A stretch of DNA of 64,000 bases, taken from contig CAVFTR010000001.1 in assembly GCA_963625685.1 (NCBI GenBank), forward strand, positions 248,001-312,000, in the 5' to 3' direction. Both the position numbers and the translations under genes were made by a program. The notes beneath the pieces are model-generated. The model searched no databases. It worked only from the letters and a program-made list of their open reading frames with translations, and was not told the DNA's origin. How positions within the stretch are numbered: position 1 is the stretch's first letter; each line of letters opens with the position of its first letter. The DNA is from F23-B02 sp963625685 (GTDB taxonomy: Bacteria > Bacillota > Clostridia > Oscillospirales > Oscillospiraceae). Of this stretch, positions 33,337-42,465 are shown one piece after another.

Positions 33337-34203
33337 ATGACGGCAAAAGAATATAAAAGCCTTGTAGACGCAAAGCTTTCCGAATATTTCAAGCCCTGCG
33401 GGCTGAGCTATGACGGGCTTCTCGAATCAATGCGCTACAGCCTCACGGCTGGCGGTAAGCGTATACGCCCCACGCTCGTTCTGGAGTTCTGCCGCATCTC
33501 CGGCGGCGACACCGATAAGGCCCTGCCCGTTGCCTGCGCTATAGAAATGCTGCACACATACAGCCTCATCCACGACGATCTTCCGTGCATGGATAACGAC
33601 GAGCTTCGCCGCGGAAAGCCGACAAATCACGTCGTCTACGGCGAGTGCACCGCAACGCTTGCCGGCGACGCCCTTCAGGCCGAGGCCTTCGGCACGATAC
33701 TGCGCAGTCCGCTTCCGGCAGAAGCGAGGGCAAGCTGCGCGGAGATACTCGCCGGTGCCGTCGGCAGCGACGGGATGTGCGCGGGACAGTATCTTGACAT
33801 GACAGGTGAGAGCAAGCTGCTCTCCGAGGATGAGCTTAACGATATAAACTCGCGCAAGACCGGCGCTCTGCTCACAGCGGCCTGCCGCATGGGCGTTGCC
33901 GCGGCGGGCGGAAATGAAGCGATGCTCGAGGCCGCCGCGCAGTACGGCGCATGCATCGGCGCGGCGTTCCAGATCCGCGACGATATCCTCGACGTTATAA
34001 GCACCAGCGAGGAGCTCGGAAAGCCCGTCGGCTCGGACGCTCAGGAGCATAAAAATACGTATATGGCTCTGCTCGGCGAGGACAAGTGCATGGAAATGAT
34101 AGAAAAGCTGACCGAACAGGCCAAGAGCGTCCTTAAAACGGCATTTGATGACACTCAATTTCTCTGTGAGCTTGCCGATTCAATGGTGACAAGGCTCAAT
34201 TGA
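33337..34203 (+). CDS. ispA: Farnesyl diphosphate synthase
   Basis: A 288-aa prenyltransferase that condenses DMAPP and IPP into GPP and FPP. The first aspartate-rich motif is DDLPCMD (80-86) and the second FQIRDDILD (~212); both metal-binding motifs are intact. A tandem start at GTG 33325 is possible, but ATG 33337 fits the family. It links the MEP genes of this window (dxs, ispD, ispF, ispH) to prenyl lipids. Confidence 0.94.
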   Translation: MTAKEYKSLVDAKLSEYFKPCGLSYDGLLESMRYSLTAGGKRIRPTLVLEFCRISGGDTDKALPVACAIEMLHTYSLIHDDLPCMDNDELRRGKPTNHVVYGECTATLAGDALQAEAFGTILRSPLPAEARASCAEILAGAVGSDGMCAGQYLDMTGESKLLSEDELNDINSRKTGALLTAACRMGVAAAGGNEAMLEAAAQYGACIGAAFQIRDDILDVISTSEELGKPVGSDAQEHKNTYMALLGEDKCMEMIEKLTEQAKSVLKTAFDDTQFLCELADSMVTRLN

Positions 34204-34218
34204 GATGAATAATCTGTA

Positions 34219-34258
34219 AAACCGCGGCGAATGTCTATTGTAAAATTCGCCGCGGTTT
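34219..34258 (+). terminator. Hairpin between ispA and dxs
   Basis: A 14-bp perfect stem (34219-34232 with 34245-34258, AAACCGCGGCGAAT) with a 12-nt loop. The T-run (TTTGCTATTA) is weak; probably a terminator or attenuator. Confidence 0.65.
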
Positions 34259-34267
34259 GCTATTATG

Positions 34268-34273
34268 TATAAT
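34268..34273 (+). promoter_or_regulatory. Possible -10 element for the dxs operon
   Basis: A perfect TATAAT lies 44 bp before the dxs start, just after the ispA hairpin. No good -35 is visible at 16-18 bp. Confidence 0.4.
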
Positions 34274-34316
34274 AGCGTAATTTGCGAATATTTATTGATC
34301 CAAAAGAGGTATTGTT

Positions 34317-36161
34317 TTGAATATTTTGAATAAAGTCAATTCCTCAAACGATATAAAGCGCCTGAGCAAAAGCGAACTGCCGCAGCTTTGCAGCGAGCTG
34401 CGCGAGTTTATTATAGACAATGTTTCAAAGACCGGCGGGCACCTTGCCTCGAATCTGGGCACGGTCGAGCTCACGGTCGCGCTGCACAGAGTGTATGACA
34501 GCTCGGTCGATCGGATAGTGTTCGACGTCGGACATCAGAGCTATGCGCACAAGATAATAACCGGCCGGCGCGACGCCTTCTCTACGCTGCGCTGCTACGG
34601 CGGGCTCTCCGGCTTTCCCAAGCCGTATGAAGCCGACGACGACGCGTTTATAGCCGGTCACGCCTCAAACTCGGTCTCCGTGGCCTACGGAATGGCAAGA
34701 GCCAGGACCATAAAGGGCGAGGGCTACAGCGTATGCGCCGTGATCGGCGACGGTGCGCTCACAGGCGGCCTTGCATACGAGGGCCTTGCAAACGTCGGCG
34801 GCAGCAGCGAGCCTATCGTCATAATCCTCAACGACAACGGCATGAGCATAAACGGCAACGTCGGCGGCATGGCAAAGCTTTTGTCAAGAGAGCGCGTCAA
34901 GCCCGGTTATATAAACTTCAAGCGCTGGTACAAGCAGGCCGTCAGCGGAATGAACGGCCTGTATAACGCGAGCCATAAGCTCAAGGAAGCGCTCAAAAAG
35001 TCGATACTGCCGACGAATATGTTCGACTCCATGGGCATCTACTATCTGGGGCCCGTGGATGGGCACGACGTCGACCAGCTTGAGACCGTGATACGCTGGG
35101 CAAAGGAAATGAACACGCCCGTGCTCGTGCACGTGATAAGCAAAAAGGGCAAGGGCTGCAAATATGCCGAGGAGCATCCCGATAAATACCACGGCGTCGG
35201 TAAATTTGACCCTGTGACTGGGAAGCTGCCTGCCTCAAAGCCCTGCTTCTCATCGGTTTTCGGAAAAAAGCTCACGCAGCTTGCCGAGATAAATCACGAT
35301 ATCGTCGCCGTCACCGCCGCCATGTGCGCCGGTACCGGACTCACCGAGTTCTTCGACCGCTTTCCGAGCAGGTCCTTTGATGTCGGCATAGCAGAGGAGC
35401 ACGCGGTGGCCATGGCCGCCGGTATGGCAAAGCAGTCGCTCGTGCCCGTCGTCGCGATATACTCGGGCTTTCTCCAGCGCGCATACGATATGCTGATACA
35501 CGACGTATCGCTCCAGCAGCTGCACGTCGTATTCTGCGTCGACAGGGCGGGGCTCGTCGGTAACGACGGAGAGACGCATCACGGCGCCTTCGACGTGAGC
35601 TATCTGCGCTCCGTGCCGCATATGCAGCTCCTGTGCCCGGCAAGCTTTGCCGAGCTCGAGGCGATGCTCGACGAGGCCGTGAACCGCATGTCCGGCCCCG
35701 TCGCCATACGCTATCCCCGAGGAGGCGAGGGCAGATATACAGACTGCCTGACCGACGGCTGCGTAAGGCTGCGCAGCGGAAACGATATCACGATAGCGGC
35801 ATACGGCACGGATATAAACACCGCCCTCGACACTGCCGATATGCTCGCCGATAGGGGTATTCACGCCGATGTTTTCAAGCTTTCACGGCTCGACAGCGGC
35901 TTTTACGGCGATATAATCGACTCCATGCGGAAAACGGGACGCTTTCTTATGAGCGAGCAGGTCTGTAAAAACGGCTGCATCGCAGACGACATACTCGCGT
36001 TTGCCGAGCGCAGCGGCGTTAAGATAAACGCAGCCTTCACGCCCAACCTCGGCAGCGGCATCGTCGTTCAGGGCACGGTAGCGGAGCTTACAGCTCACTG
36101 CGGCCTTGATCCGCAGAGCCTCGCCGAGGCGGCAGAAAAGCTGGTCAGGGGTGAAGCATGA
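34317..36161 (+). CDS. dxs: 1-deoxy-D-xylulose-5-phosphate synthase
   Basis: First enzyme of the MEP pathway, a thiamine-diphosphate enzyme joining pyruvate and glyceraldehyde 3-phosphate. The 614-aa protein has GGHLASNLGTVELTVALH (~40), FDVGHQSYAHKI, the TPP motif GDGALTGG ... NDN (~142-172), the transketolase pyrimidine domain with FDVGIAEEHAVAMAAGMA, and a C-terminal domain. TTG start at 34317, supported by AAGAGGT at 34303-34309. tlyA follows with a 4-bp overlap. Confidence 0.96.
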   Translation: MNILNKVNSSNDIKRLSKSELPQLCSELREFIIDNVSKTGGHLASNLGTVELTVALHRVYDSSVDRIVFDVGHQSYAHKIITGRRDAFSTLRCYGGLSGFPKPYEADDDAFIAGHASNSVSVAYGMARARTIKGEGYSVCAVIGDGALTGGLAYEGLANVGGSSEPIVIILNDNGMSINGNVGGMAKLLSRERVKPGYINFKRWYKQAVSGMNGLYNASHKLKEALKKSILPTNMFDSMGIYYLGPVDGHDVDQLETVIRWAKEMNTPVLVHVISKKGKGCKYAEEHPDKYHGVGKFDPVTGKLPASKPCFSSVFGKKLTQLAEINHDIVAVTAAMCAGTGLTEFFDRFPSRSFDVGIAEEHAVAMAAGMAKQSLVPVVAIYSGFLQRAYDMLIHDVSLQQLHVVFCVDRAGLVGNDGETHHGAFDVSYLRSVPHMQLLCPASFAELEAMLDEAVNRMSGPVAIRYPRGGEGRYTDCLTDGCVRLRSGNDITIAAYGTDINTALDTADMLADRGIHADVFKLSRLDSGFYGDIIDSMRKTGRFLMSEQVCKNGCIADDILAFAERSGVKINAAFTPNLGSGIVVQGTVAELTAHCGLDPQSLAEAAEKLVRGEA

Positions 36162-36952
36162 AAAAGATAAGACTCGATCAGCTCGTTTTCGACCTCGGCC
36201 TGACGGAAAGCAGGGAGCGGGCAAAAACGACTGTAATGAGCGGGCTCGTCTTCGTTGACGGGCAGCGGGCGGACAAGCCGGGCATGCAGGTATCGCCGGA
36301 GGCCAGAGTTGAGGTCAAGGGCTCGGCTCTTCCGTATGTCAGCCGCGGCGGTTTTAAGCTCGAAAAGGCCCTCAGGGTATTTCCCGTGGACCCATCGGGA
36401 AAGGTCTGCATAGATTGCGGCGCTTCTACCGGCGGCTTTACCGACGTTCTGCTGCAAAACGGCGCTGGGAAGGTATATTCCGTCGATGTCGGCTACGGCC
36501 AGCTCGCCTGGAGCCTCAGGCAGGACGAGCGCGTAGTCAATATGGAGCGGACAAACATAAGATATATAAGCTCCGAGCAGATACCCGAGCCCGTGGACAT
36601 CGCGGTCATGGATCTTTCGTTTATATCGCTAAGGCTCGTGCTGCCGGCGGTGTGCTCGCTTCTCAGGGACGGTGGAGAGCTTATCTGCCTTATAAAGCCG
36701 CAATTTGAGGCCGGCAGGGAAGAGGTCGGCAAAAAGGGAGTCGTGCGCGACAGGAGCGTGCATCTCTCGGTCATCGAAAGCATCCTGGAATTTGCGCCCG
36801 GTGTCGGCATGAGCGTTATGGGACTCGACTTTTCCCCCATAAAAGGGCCGGAGGGAAACATAGAATATCTGTGCTTTATGAAAAAAGGCAAATTTGACGC
36901 ACCCATTATAGATGCGCAGGCTGTCGTTGAAGCCTCGCACGAAAAACTGTGA
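36158..36952 (+). CDS. tlyA: TlyA family rRNA (cytidine-2'-O)-methyltransferase
   Basis: A 264-aa protein with an N-terminal S4 domain (~residues 1-62) and an FtsJ-like SAM methyltransferase domain (CIDCGASTGGFTDVLLQNGA, ~86-105; the K-D-K-E-type residues are distributed as in the family, e.g. IKPQFE near 186). Mycobacterial TlyA methylates 16S and 23S rRNA; the target here is inferred. Standard clostridial order dxs-tlyA-nadK-argR-recN. Confidence 0.93.
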   Translation: MKKIRLDQLVFDLGLTESRERAKTTVMSGLVFVDGQRADKPGMQVSPEARVEVKGSALPYVSRGGFKLEKALRVFPVDPSGKVCIDCGASTGGFTDVLLQNGAGKVYSVDVGYGQLAWSLRQDERVVNMERTNIRYISSEQIPEPVDIAVMDLSFISLRLVLPAVCSLLRDGGELICLIKPQFEAGREEVGKKGVVRDRSVHLSVIESILEFAPGVGMSVMGLDFSPIKGPEGNIEYLCFMKKGKFDAPIIDAQAVVEASHEKL

Positions 36953-36959
36953 GGGCAAA

Positions 36960-37826
36960 ATGGCTGAACTTATCGTATTATGTCCGAATCCGTACAGGGA
37001 TTGCGGCCTCAAGCTTACAAGAATGGCAAGAGATATATTGCGGAAGGACGGCTTCAGAGTCGCCGTCTGCCCGGTTTTCGGAGCGCATGACGCGTCCGTG
37101 ATACCGGACGACGTGGAGCTGAGCGCATGGAGCGCCGTCACGGATAAGGCCGGGCTTTTCATAGTTATCGGCGGCGACGGGACGATACTGCACACCGCGA
37201 GGTATCTCAACCACAGCGAGATACCCATGCTCGGCATAAATCTCGGGACAAAGGGCTTCATGGCCTCGCTCGAGCCGGAGGATATCGGGCTCATACTTGA
37301 GGCGGCAAAGGGAAACTATTCGTCGAGCTTCAGAATGATGATAGACGTCGAGCTCATACGCGACGGCGAGGTCATCTATGCCGACGTCGGGCTCAACGAC
37401 GCCGTCATCCACGGTATGGGCGACTGCATAAAGCTCACCGCCTGGTGCGACAGAGAGCGTATCATGAGCTTTTCCGGCGACGGCATCATCATATCGACGC
37501 CCACAGGCTCTACGGGCTATTCAATGTCCGCCGGTGGCCCCATAGTAGAGCCGGAGGCGGAAAATCTCATCATATCGCCGATCTGCGCGCACTATATCGG
37601 AGCGAGAAGCTTCGTGCTGTCGTCGGATCACACGATAACCGTCATGGCGGAAAAGCTGCACGACAGGCGCGCTTACGTGTCGGTCGACGGAACGGACGGC
37701 TTCGAGCTTGCAAACGAGGACATCGTCATCGTCCGCAGGTCGGCAAAGCGCGCAAACCTCGTCTACCTCGGCGAGCGCAGCTTCTATGATTCAACATTCG
37801 ACAAGCTGCAGTACAGAATCGACTGA
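36960..37826 (+). CDS. nadK: NAD kinase
   Basis: Phosphorylates NAD to NADP. The 288-aa protein has the GGDGT motif (residues ~68-72, VIGGDGTILHTAR), the NE/ND motif region (LNDAVIHG) and the STPTGSTGYSMSAGGPI glycine-rich block. ATG 36960 follows GTGAGGGC; an in-frame upstream ATG at 36912 lies inside tlyA and is unlikely. Confidence 0.95.
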   Translation: MAELIVLCPNPYRDCGLKLTRMARDILRKDGFRVAVCPVFGAHDASVIPDDVELSAWSAVTDKAGLFIVIGGDGTILHTARYLNHSEIPMLGINLGTKGFMASLEPEDIGLILEAAKGNYSSSFRMMIDVELIRDGEVIYADVGLNDAVIHGMGDCIKLTAWCDRERIMSFSGDGIIISTPTGSTGYSMSAGGPIVEPEAENLIISPICAHYIGARSFVLSSDHTITVMAEKLHDRRAYVSVDGTDGFELANEDIVIVRRSAKRANLVYLGERSFYDSTFDKLQYRID

Positions 37827-37840
37827 AAGGGGAGACATAG

Positions 37841-38290
37841 TTGAAAGATTCAAGACAGAGCATTATTCTTCAGATAATCTCCGAACGTGAGATAGAGACC
37901 CAGGCACAGCTTATCCGGGCGCTCGCCGAGCGCGGTATCCCCAGCACTCAGGCAACGCTTTCAAGAGATATAAAGCAGCTGCATCTTGTAAAGGAGCTTG
38001 GCAGCAGCGGCAAGTATCACTATGTGGTCAGCGGCAAATCACGCAATAACGACCGTGAGATGCGCCTGCGCAAGATATTCCGCGAAAGCGTGACGTCATA
38101 CGCCGTCGCGCAGAATATAATCGTCATAAAGACGCTGCCAGGACTTGCGTCGGCGGCCTGCTCAACGCTCGACTCGATGCATATAGAAACGCTTGTCGGC
38201 ACTCTCGCCGGTGATGATACGGCGTTTCTGGCGATGAAGGACAATAAGGCGGCGGAGGAGCTCTGCCACGAGATAGACGAAATGTTCTGA
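37841..38290 (+). CDS. argR: Arginine repressor ArgR/AhrC
   Basis: A 149-aa ArgR: N-terminal winged helix with IPSTQATLSRDIKQLHLVKE (~residues 32-51, including the SR pair that reads DNA) and a C-terminal arginine-binding oligomerisation domain with VGTLAGDDTAFLAM. TTG start at 37841, supported by AGGGGAG upstream. In Clostridia argR is regularly found in this DNA-repair/isoprenoid operon rather than beside arg genes. Confidence 0.94.
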   Translation: MKDSRQSIILQIISEREIETQAQLIRALAERGIPSTQATLSRDIKQLHLVKELGSSGKYHYVVSGKSRNNDREMRLRKIFRESVTSYAVAQNIIVIKTLPGLASAACSTLDSMHIETLVGTLAGDDTAFLAMKDNKAAEELCHEIDEMF

Positions 38291-38304
38291 TAAAGAGGTC
38301 TCCC

Positions 38305-39990
38305 ATGCTTACACAGCTGCATATAGAAAATATTGCCGTAATTGAAAAGGCGGATATTGAATTCGGCAGGGGGCTGACGGTGCTCACGGGTGAAACGGGC
38401 GCCGGCAAATCCATAATCGTCGATTCACTTTCCGCCGTGCTCGGTGCGCGCACGAGCCGCGAGCTTGTACGCAGCGGGGCCGACTACGGCGTCGTGTCGG
38501 CTGTTTTTGAGACAGCCGCCGCGGCAGAATGGTTTGAGGAAAACGATCTTGAGCCGGAGGACGAGATCATCATACGCAGAAAGATATCCGCGGACGGCAA
38601 AAACAGCTGCCGCGTGTGCGGAAACCCTGTTACTGTCTCGCAGCTCAGGCAGCTCGGCTCGCTGCTGCTCGATATCCACGGTCAGAACGACAGCCGCCAG
38701 CTCATGGACGAGGCGTCGCATCTTGAGTATCTCGACGGCTTCGGACGGACTGATGCCGAGCTTTCGGCGTTTAGGGAGGCCTATGACGCATACTCCGCCT
38801 GCAGACGCGAGATAGACAGGCTGTCCATGGACGAGATCGAGAAGGAACGCCTTGCCGACAGCCTGAGATACAGGATAGAGGAGCTTGAGAACGCGCAGCT
38901 CCGCATAGGCGAGGAGGACGAGCTCATAGCCCGCCGCGAGCTTCTGCGCAACTCGGAAAAGCTCACCGAGGCCCTCGACGGAGCGTACGGCGCGCTCTAC
39001 GCCTGCGATGAGAACGCGGCAGCCCTCACGGACGAGGCCTCGTCTCTGATAAGCCGCGCCGCCGCAATATCAGACGGGCTTCGCGAAACGGCCGATATCA
39101 TAGGCAGCGCCTCAGCGCTCATTTATGATGCCGCCGAGCGCATACGCGATTTCCGGGACGGGCTCGATTTTTCGCCTGACGAGTATGACAGGATAGAAGC
39201 CCGCACTTCGCTGTTAAGGCGTCTGAGCAGAAAATATAACGCCGACGAGGAGGGTATGCTCAAGCTCCTTGACGACGGCAGGAGAGAGCTTTCAATGCTC
39301 GAATACTCCGACGATATGCTCAAAAAGCTTGAAAAGCAGCTCGATGAGCATAAGACAGACTGCCTGAAAAAGGCGGCGGAGCTCACAGAATGCCGCAGGG
39401 ATGCAGCAAAAAGGCTCGAAGAGCGTATCAGCGGCGAGCTCAAGGATCTGAGCATGCCGTCTGTACGCTTCAGGGTCTCGGTCGAGCCCACGGAGAGCGC
39501 TCTCGGCTTTGACCGCACGGGAGGCGACACGGTGCGGTTTCTGATATCCGCAAACGCCGGTATGGAGCTCGGCCGCATATCAAAGATCGCGTCCGGCGGT
39601 GAATTGAGCCGTATAATGCTCGCAATGAAGACCGCTTTTTCCGACAGCGACCCTGTCGAGACGATGGTTTTCGACGAGATAGACACCGGCGTTTCCGGCA
39701 TCGCGGCCCAGCGCGTGGGCGAAAAGATGAGCGACCTCTCGCGCGGCAAGCAGGTCCTGTGCATTACGCATCTGCCGCAGATAGCCGCTCTGGCCGACTG
39801 TCATGACAGGATAGAAAAAGCGGAGCGCGGCGGGAAGACCTTTACCGTCGTAAAGGAGCTCGACCGGCAGGGAAGGCGCATGGAGCTCGCGCGGCTGCAC
39901 GGCGGCGATGTGATAAGCGAGACCATGCTCGCCGGAGCCGAGGAGCAGCTTGCTACGGCGGATAAATATAAGTTGACAAGAGGCAAATAG
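38305..39990 (+). CDS. recN: DNA repair protein RecN
   Basis: A 561-aa SMC-like ATPase involved in double-strand-break repair. Walker A GETGAGKSIIVDSLSAVLG is at ~residues 30-48, long coiled coils occupy ~150-380, the signature KIASGGELSRIMLAM is near 430, and Walker B TMVFDEIDTGVSG near 455. The -35 element of the T-box promoter overlaps its 3' end. Confidence 0.95.
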   Translation: MLTQLHIENIAVIEKADIEFGRGLTVLTGETGAGKSIIVDSLSAVLGARTSRELVRSGADYGVVSAVFETAAAAEWFEENDLEPEDEIIIRRKISADGKNSCRVCGNPVTVSQLRQLGSLLLDIHGQNDSRQLMDEASHLEYLDGFGRTDAELSAFREAYDAYSACRREIDRLSMDEIEKERLADSLRYRIEELENAQLRIGEEDELIARRELLRNSEKLTEALDGAYGALYACDENAAALTDEASSLISRAAAISDGLRETADIIGSASALIYDAAERIRDFRDGLDFSPDEYDRIEARTSLLRRLSRKYNADEEGMLKLLDDGRRELSMLEYSDDMLKKLEKQLDEHKTDCLKKAAELTECRRDAAKRLEERISGELKDLSMPSVRFRVSVEPTESALGFDRTGGDTVRFLISANAGMELGRISKIASGGELSRIMLAMKTAFSDSDPVETMVFDEIDTGVSGIAAQRVGEKMSDLSRGKQVLCITHLPQIAALADCHDRIEKAERGGKTFTVVKELDRQGRRMELARLHGGDVISETMLAGAEEQLATADKYKLTRGK

Positions 39991-40001
39991 TTTAGTATAA
40001 T
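39973..40001 (+). promoter_or_regulatory. Strong sigma-A promoter for the T-box operon
   Basis: A perfect TTGACA (39973-39978), a 17-bp spacer and a perfect TATAAT (39996-40001). The -35 lies inside the last codons of recN. The expected transcript start is near 40008. Confidence 0.9.
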
Positions 40002-40007
40002 CTGCTT

Positions 40008-40260
40008 CGATAACGCGCTGAAGAGCACAAGTAGTTCATTTTAGCTGCACAGAGAGACCCTGCCTGCTGAAAAGGGGAGAGCGAGGATGAATGAATACGG
40101 CTCGGAGCGGCTCGCTGAAATTTTCGGTAGGCGATGACGGGTGCGCCCGATACAGCGTTTTGAGTCACGAACTCACCGAGGCCCTGTCCGCGAGGGGAGA
40201 GCATATAGAGGTGGTACCGCGTTAATTACGCCCTCTGTCTTAGGACAGGGGGCTTTTTTA
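40008..40260 (+). promoter_or_regulatory. T-box riboswitch leader, probably tyrosine-specific
   Basis: This ~250-nt leader contains the T-box sequence GAGGTGGTACCGCG (40208-40221), which pairs with the tRNA acceptor end, followed by the competing terminator hairpin (40230-40259). A likely specifier UAC (Tyr) is at 40096-40098, in the region GAATACGG of Stem I. tyrS is the second gene downstream, which supports tyrosine. Uncharged tRNA-Tyr would favour the antiterminator and raise expression. Confidence 0.9.
40230..40259 (+). terminator. T-box regulated terminator
   Basis: The stem GCCCTCTGTC/GACAGGGGGC with a TTAG loop is followed by TTTTTTA. It is formed when the antiterminator is not. Confidence 0.88.
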
Positions 40261-40273
40261 CAGGAGGGCAGCT

Positions 40274-40666
40274 ATGGATATTGGACAAAAAGCCTTGAGC
40301 TATCACAAAAAGGGCTTCAACTGCGCGCAGTCCGTGTTCGCGGCGTGCTGCGAATATACCGGCATGGACGAGAAAACGGCGCTCGCGCTGTCGGCTGGCT
40401 TCGGCGGCGGCGCGAGAAGCGGCGAGCTGTGCGGAGCTGTCACGGGCGCCGTTATGGCGGAGGGGCTTGTTTTCCCGTTTAACGACGGACAGGATGCCGA
40501 GGCAAAGGGAAAGATCTCATCCATCGCAAAGCGCTGCGTCGACATCGCGCGTGAAAAGTATTCTCATGTGCGCTGCGCCGAGCTCAAGGGCAGCATAGAT
40601 TGCGGCGAGATAATAGCATTCATGGCCGAAACGGCCGAGGATATAATAAAAAAGGAGAAAAACTGA
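40274..40666 (+). CDS. C_GCAxxG_C_C family protein
   Basis: A 130-aa helical, cysteine-rich protein of the C_GCAxxG_C_C family: FNCAQSVFAACCEYTG, then the GFGGGARSGELCGAVTGAVMAEGL core, then a C-terminal SIDCGEI. Members are often annotated as putative redox-active or metal-binding proteins; function unknown. Here it is first in a tyrosine T-box operon with tyrS, which is an unusual partner. Confidence 0.88.
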   Translation: MDIGQKALSYHKKGFNCAQSVFAACCEYTGMDEKTALALSAGFGGGARSGELCGAVTGAVMAEGLVFPFNDGQDAEAKGKISSIAKRCVDIAREKYSHVRCAELKGSIDCGEIIAFMAETAEDIIKKEKN

Positions 40667-41886
40667 TGGGTATTTACGAAGAACTGGTCGCAAGAGGGCT
40701 TATCGCTCAGGTCACCAACGAGGATCAGATAAAGGAAATGATAAATAACGGCAAGGCCACCTTCTATATCGGCTTTGACTGCACCGCCGACTCCCTGCAC
40801 GTCGGCCACTTCATGGCTCTCTGCCTTATGAAGCGGCTCCAGATGGCAGGCAACCGTCCCATAGCTCTTATCGGCGACGGCACGACCCTTATCGGCGACC
40901 CCTCCGGCCGCACCGATATGCGTCAGATGCTCACAGAGGAGACCATCGCGCACAATGCCGAGTGCTTCAAAAGGCAGATGGAGAAATTTATCGATTTCTC
41001 CGAGGGAAAGGCCATTATGCTGCGCAACTCCGAATGGCTCAAGCCGCTCAACTACATCGAGCTGCTGCGCGAGGTCGGTGCATGCTTTTCCGTCAACAAC
41101 ATGCTGCGCGCCGAGTGCTACAAGCAGCGCATGGAAAAGGGTCTGAGCTTCCTGGAGTTCAACTACATGATCATGCAGAGCTACGACTTCTACTACATGT
41201 TCCAGCACTACGGCTGCAATATGCAGTTCGGCGGCAACGACCAGTGGTCGAACATGCTCGGCGGCACAGAGCTCATACGCCGCAAGCTCGGCAAGGATGC
41301 GCACGCGATGACCATAACGCTGCTTCTCAACTCCGAGGGCAAGAAAATGGGCAAGACCGCGGCAGGCGCCGTATGGCTCGATCCCGACAAGACCTCTCCC
41401 TACGATTTCTACCAGTACTGGCGCAACGTAGACGACGCGGACGTTCTCAAATGCCTGCGCATGCTCACCTTCCTGCCGCTCGAGCAGATCGACGAAATGG
41501 ACGGCTGGGAGGGCTCCGAGCTGAACAGGGCCAAGGAGATACTCGCATACGAGCTCACCTGTCTCGTCCACGGCGAGGACGAGGCTAAGAAGGCCGAGGC
41601 CTCCGCAAAGGCGCTGTTCGGCGGCACAGCCTCCGGGGAAATGCCGACGACCGAGATAACGGAGGCAGAGCTTGCAGACGGCGCTCTCGACGTCATGAGC
41701 GCTCTTGTTCTCAGCGGCCTGTGCGCGTCCAAATCCGAGGCCCGCCGCAACATCCAGCAGGGCGGCGTTTCCGCAAACGACGAAAAGATCGGAGATATCG
41801 GCAGGGTATTTACCGCCGTAGAGCTCAAGGCAGGCGTTGTCCTCAAGCGCGGCAAGAAAAACTTCAATAAAATAATTCTAAAATAA
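40666..41886 (+). CDS. tyrS: Tyrosyl-tRNA synthetase
   Basis: A 406-aa class I synthetase. The HIGH-type motif is HVGH (46-49), the second motif (KMSKS position) is KKMGKT, and the tyrosine-binding block is YNYMIMQSYDFYYMF-like with QFGGNDQWSNM. A C-terminal S4 domain follows. ATG 40666 overlaps the preceding stop; an in-frame extension upstream lies within the preceding gene. Controlled by the T-box. Confidence 0.96.
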   Translation: MGIYEELVARGLIAQVTNEDQIKEMINNGKATFYIGFDCTADSLHVGHFMALCLMKRLQMAGNRPIALIGDGTTLIGDPSGRTDMRQMLTEETIAHNAECFKRQMEKFIDFSEGKAIMLRNSEWLKPLNYIELLREVGACFSVNNMLRAECYKQRMEKGLSFLEFNYMIMQSYDFYYMFQHYGCNMQFGGNDQWSNMLGGTELIRRKLGKDAHAMTITLLLNSEGKKMGKTAAGAVWLDPDKTSPYDFYQYWRNVDDADVLKCLRMLTFLPLEQIDEMDGWEGSELNRAKEILAYELTCLVHGEDEAKKAEASAKALFGGTASGEMPTTEITEAELADGALDVMSALVLSGLCASKSEARRNIQQGGVSANDEKIGDIGRVFTAVELKAGVVLKRGKKNFNKIILK

Positions 41887-41898
41887 GGTGAAACAGAC

Positions 41899-42372
41899 AT
41901 GTCCATAGAAAAAGGCAGAGCATATTTCAGACAGTTCGGCATGGAGGACCGCGTCCGCGAATTTGACGTTTCCAGCGCGACGGTCGAGCTTGCGGCGCTC
42001 GCTCTCGGCGTTGAGGGCGCGAGGATAGCCAAGACGCTGTCGTTTAAAAAGGACGACAGCTGCATCCTCATTTTAGCAGCAGGGGATGCAAGGATAGATA
42101 ACCACAAGTTCAAGGAAAAATTCCACATGAAGGCGAAAATGCTGTCTCCCGACGAGGTGCTCACGCTCGTCGGTCATCCGGTGGGCGGCGTGTGTCCCTT
42201 CGGCATAAACGACGGAGTTGATGTGTATCTTGACGAAAGCCTCAAGCGCTTTGAGACCGTGTTCCCGGCCGTCGGCAGCGCGAGCAGCGCCATCGAGCTC
42301 GATCTAGACGAGCTGTTTAAATACTCCAACGCGCTCGAGTGGATAGACGTCTGCAAGCTGCCCGAAGCATAG
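41899..42372 (+). CDS. YbaK/EbsC family aminoacyl-tRNA deacylase
   Basis: A 157-aa YbaK/ProX-type editing domain. It has VELAALALGVEGARIAKTLSF near the N-terminus, the conserved lysine in that block and the HPVGGVCPFGI loop typical of the family. Such enzymes hydrolyse mischarged tRNAs (Cys-tRNA-Pro or Ala-tRNA-Pro in known cases); the substrate here is inferred. Last gene of the tyrS operon. Confidence 0.88.
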   Translation: MSIEKGRAYFRQFGMEDRVREFDVSSATVELAALALGVEGARIAKTLSFKKDDSCILILAAGDARIDNHKFKEKFHMKAKMLSPDEVLTLVGHPVGGVCPFGINDGVDVYLDESLKRFETVFPAVGSASSAIELDLDELFKYSNALEWIDVCKLPEA

Positions 42373-42382
42373 ATAATAGCCG

Positions 42383-42420
42383 AAAGCAGAAGGAAATGAT
42401 AGTTTTCCTTCTGCTTTTTA
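42383..42420 (+). terminator. Intrinsic terminator after the tyrS operon
   Basis: The stem AAAGCAGAAGGAAA/TTTTCCTTCTGCTTT is followed by TTTTTA. Confidence 0.92.
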
Positions 42421-42430
42421 CATTTTTTAT

Positions 42431-42459
42431 TTGTAATTGCTGTAATGATGTTGTATAAT
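42431..42459 (+). promoter_or_regulatory. Sigma-A-type promoter for rpe-recR
   Basis: TTGTAA (42431-42436), a 17-bp spacer and a perfect TATAAT (42454-42459). Confidence 0.7.
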
Positions 42460-42465
42460 GTATTG

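Noticed and set aside
40081..40482. An open frame running through the T-box leader into the C_GCAxxG_C_C gene
   Set aside because: It overlaps the T-box and its terminator and is out of frame with the real gene.
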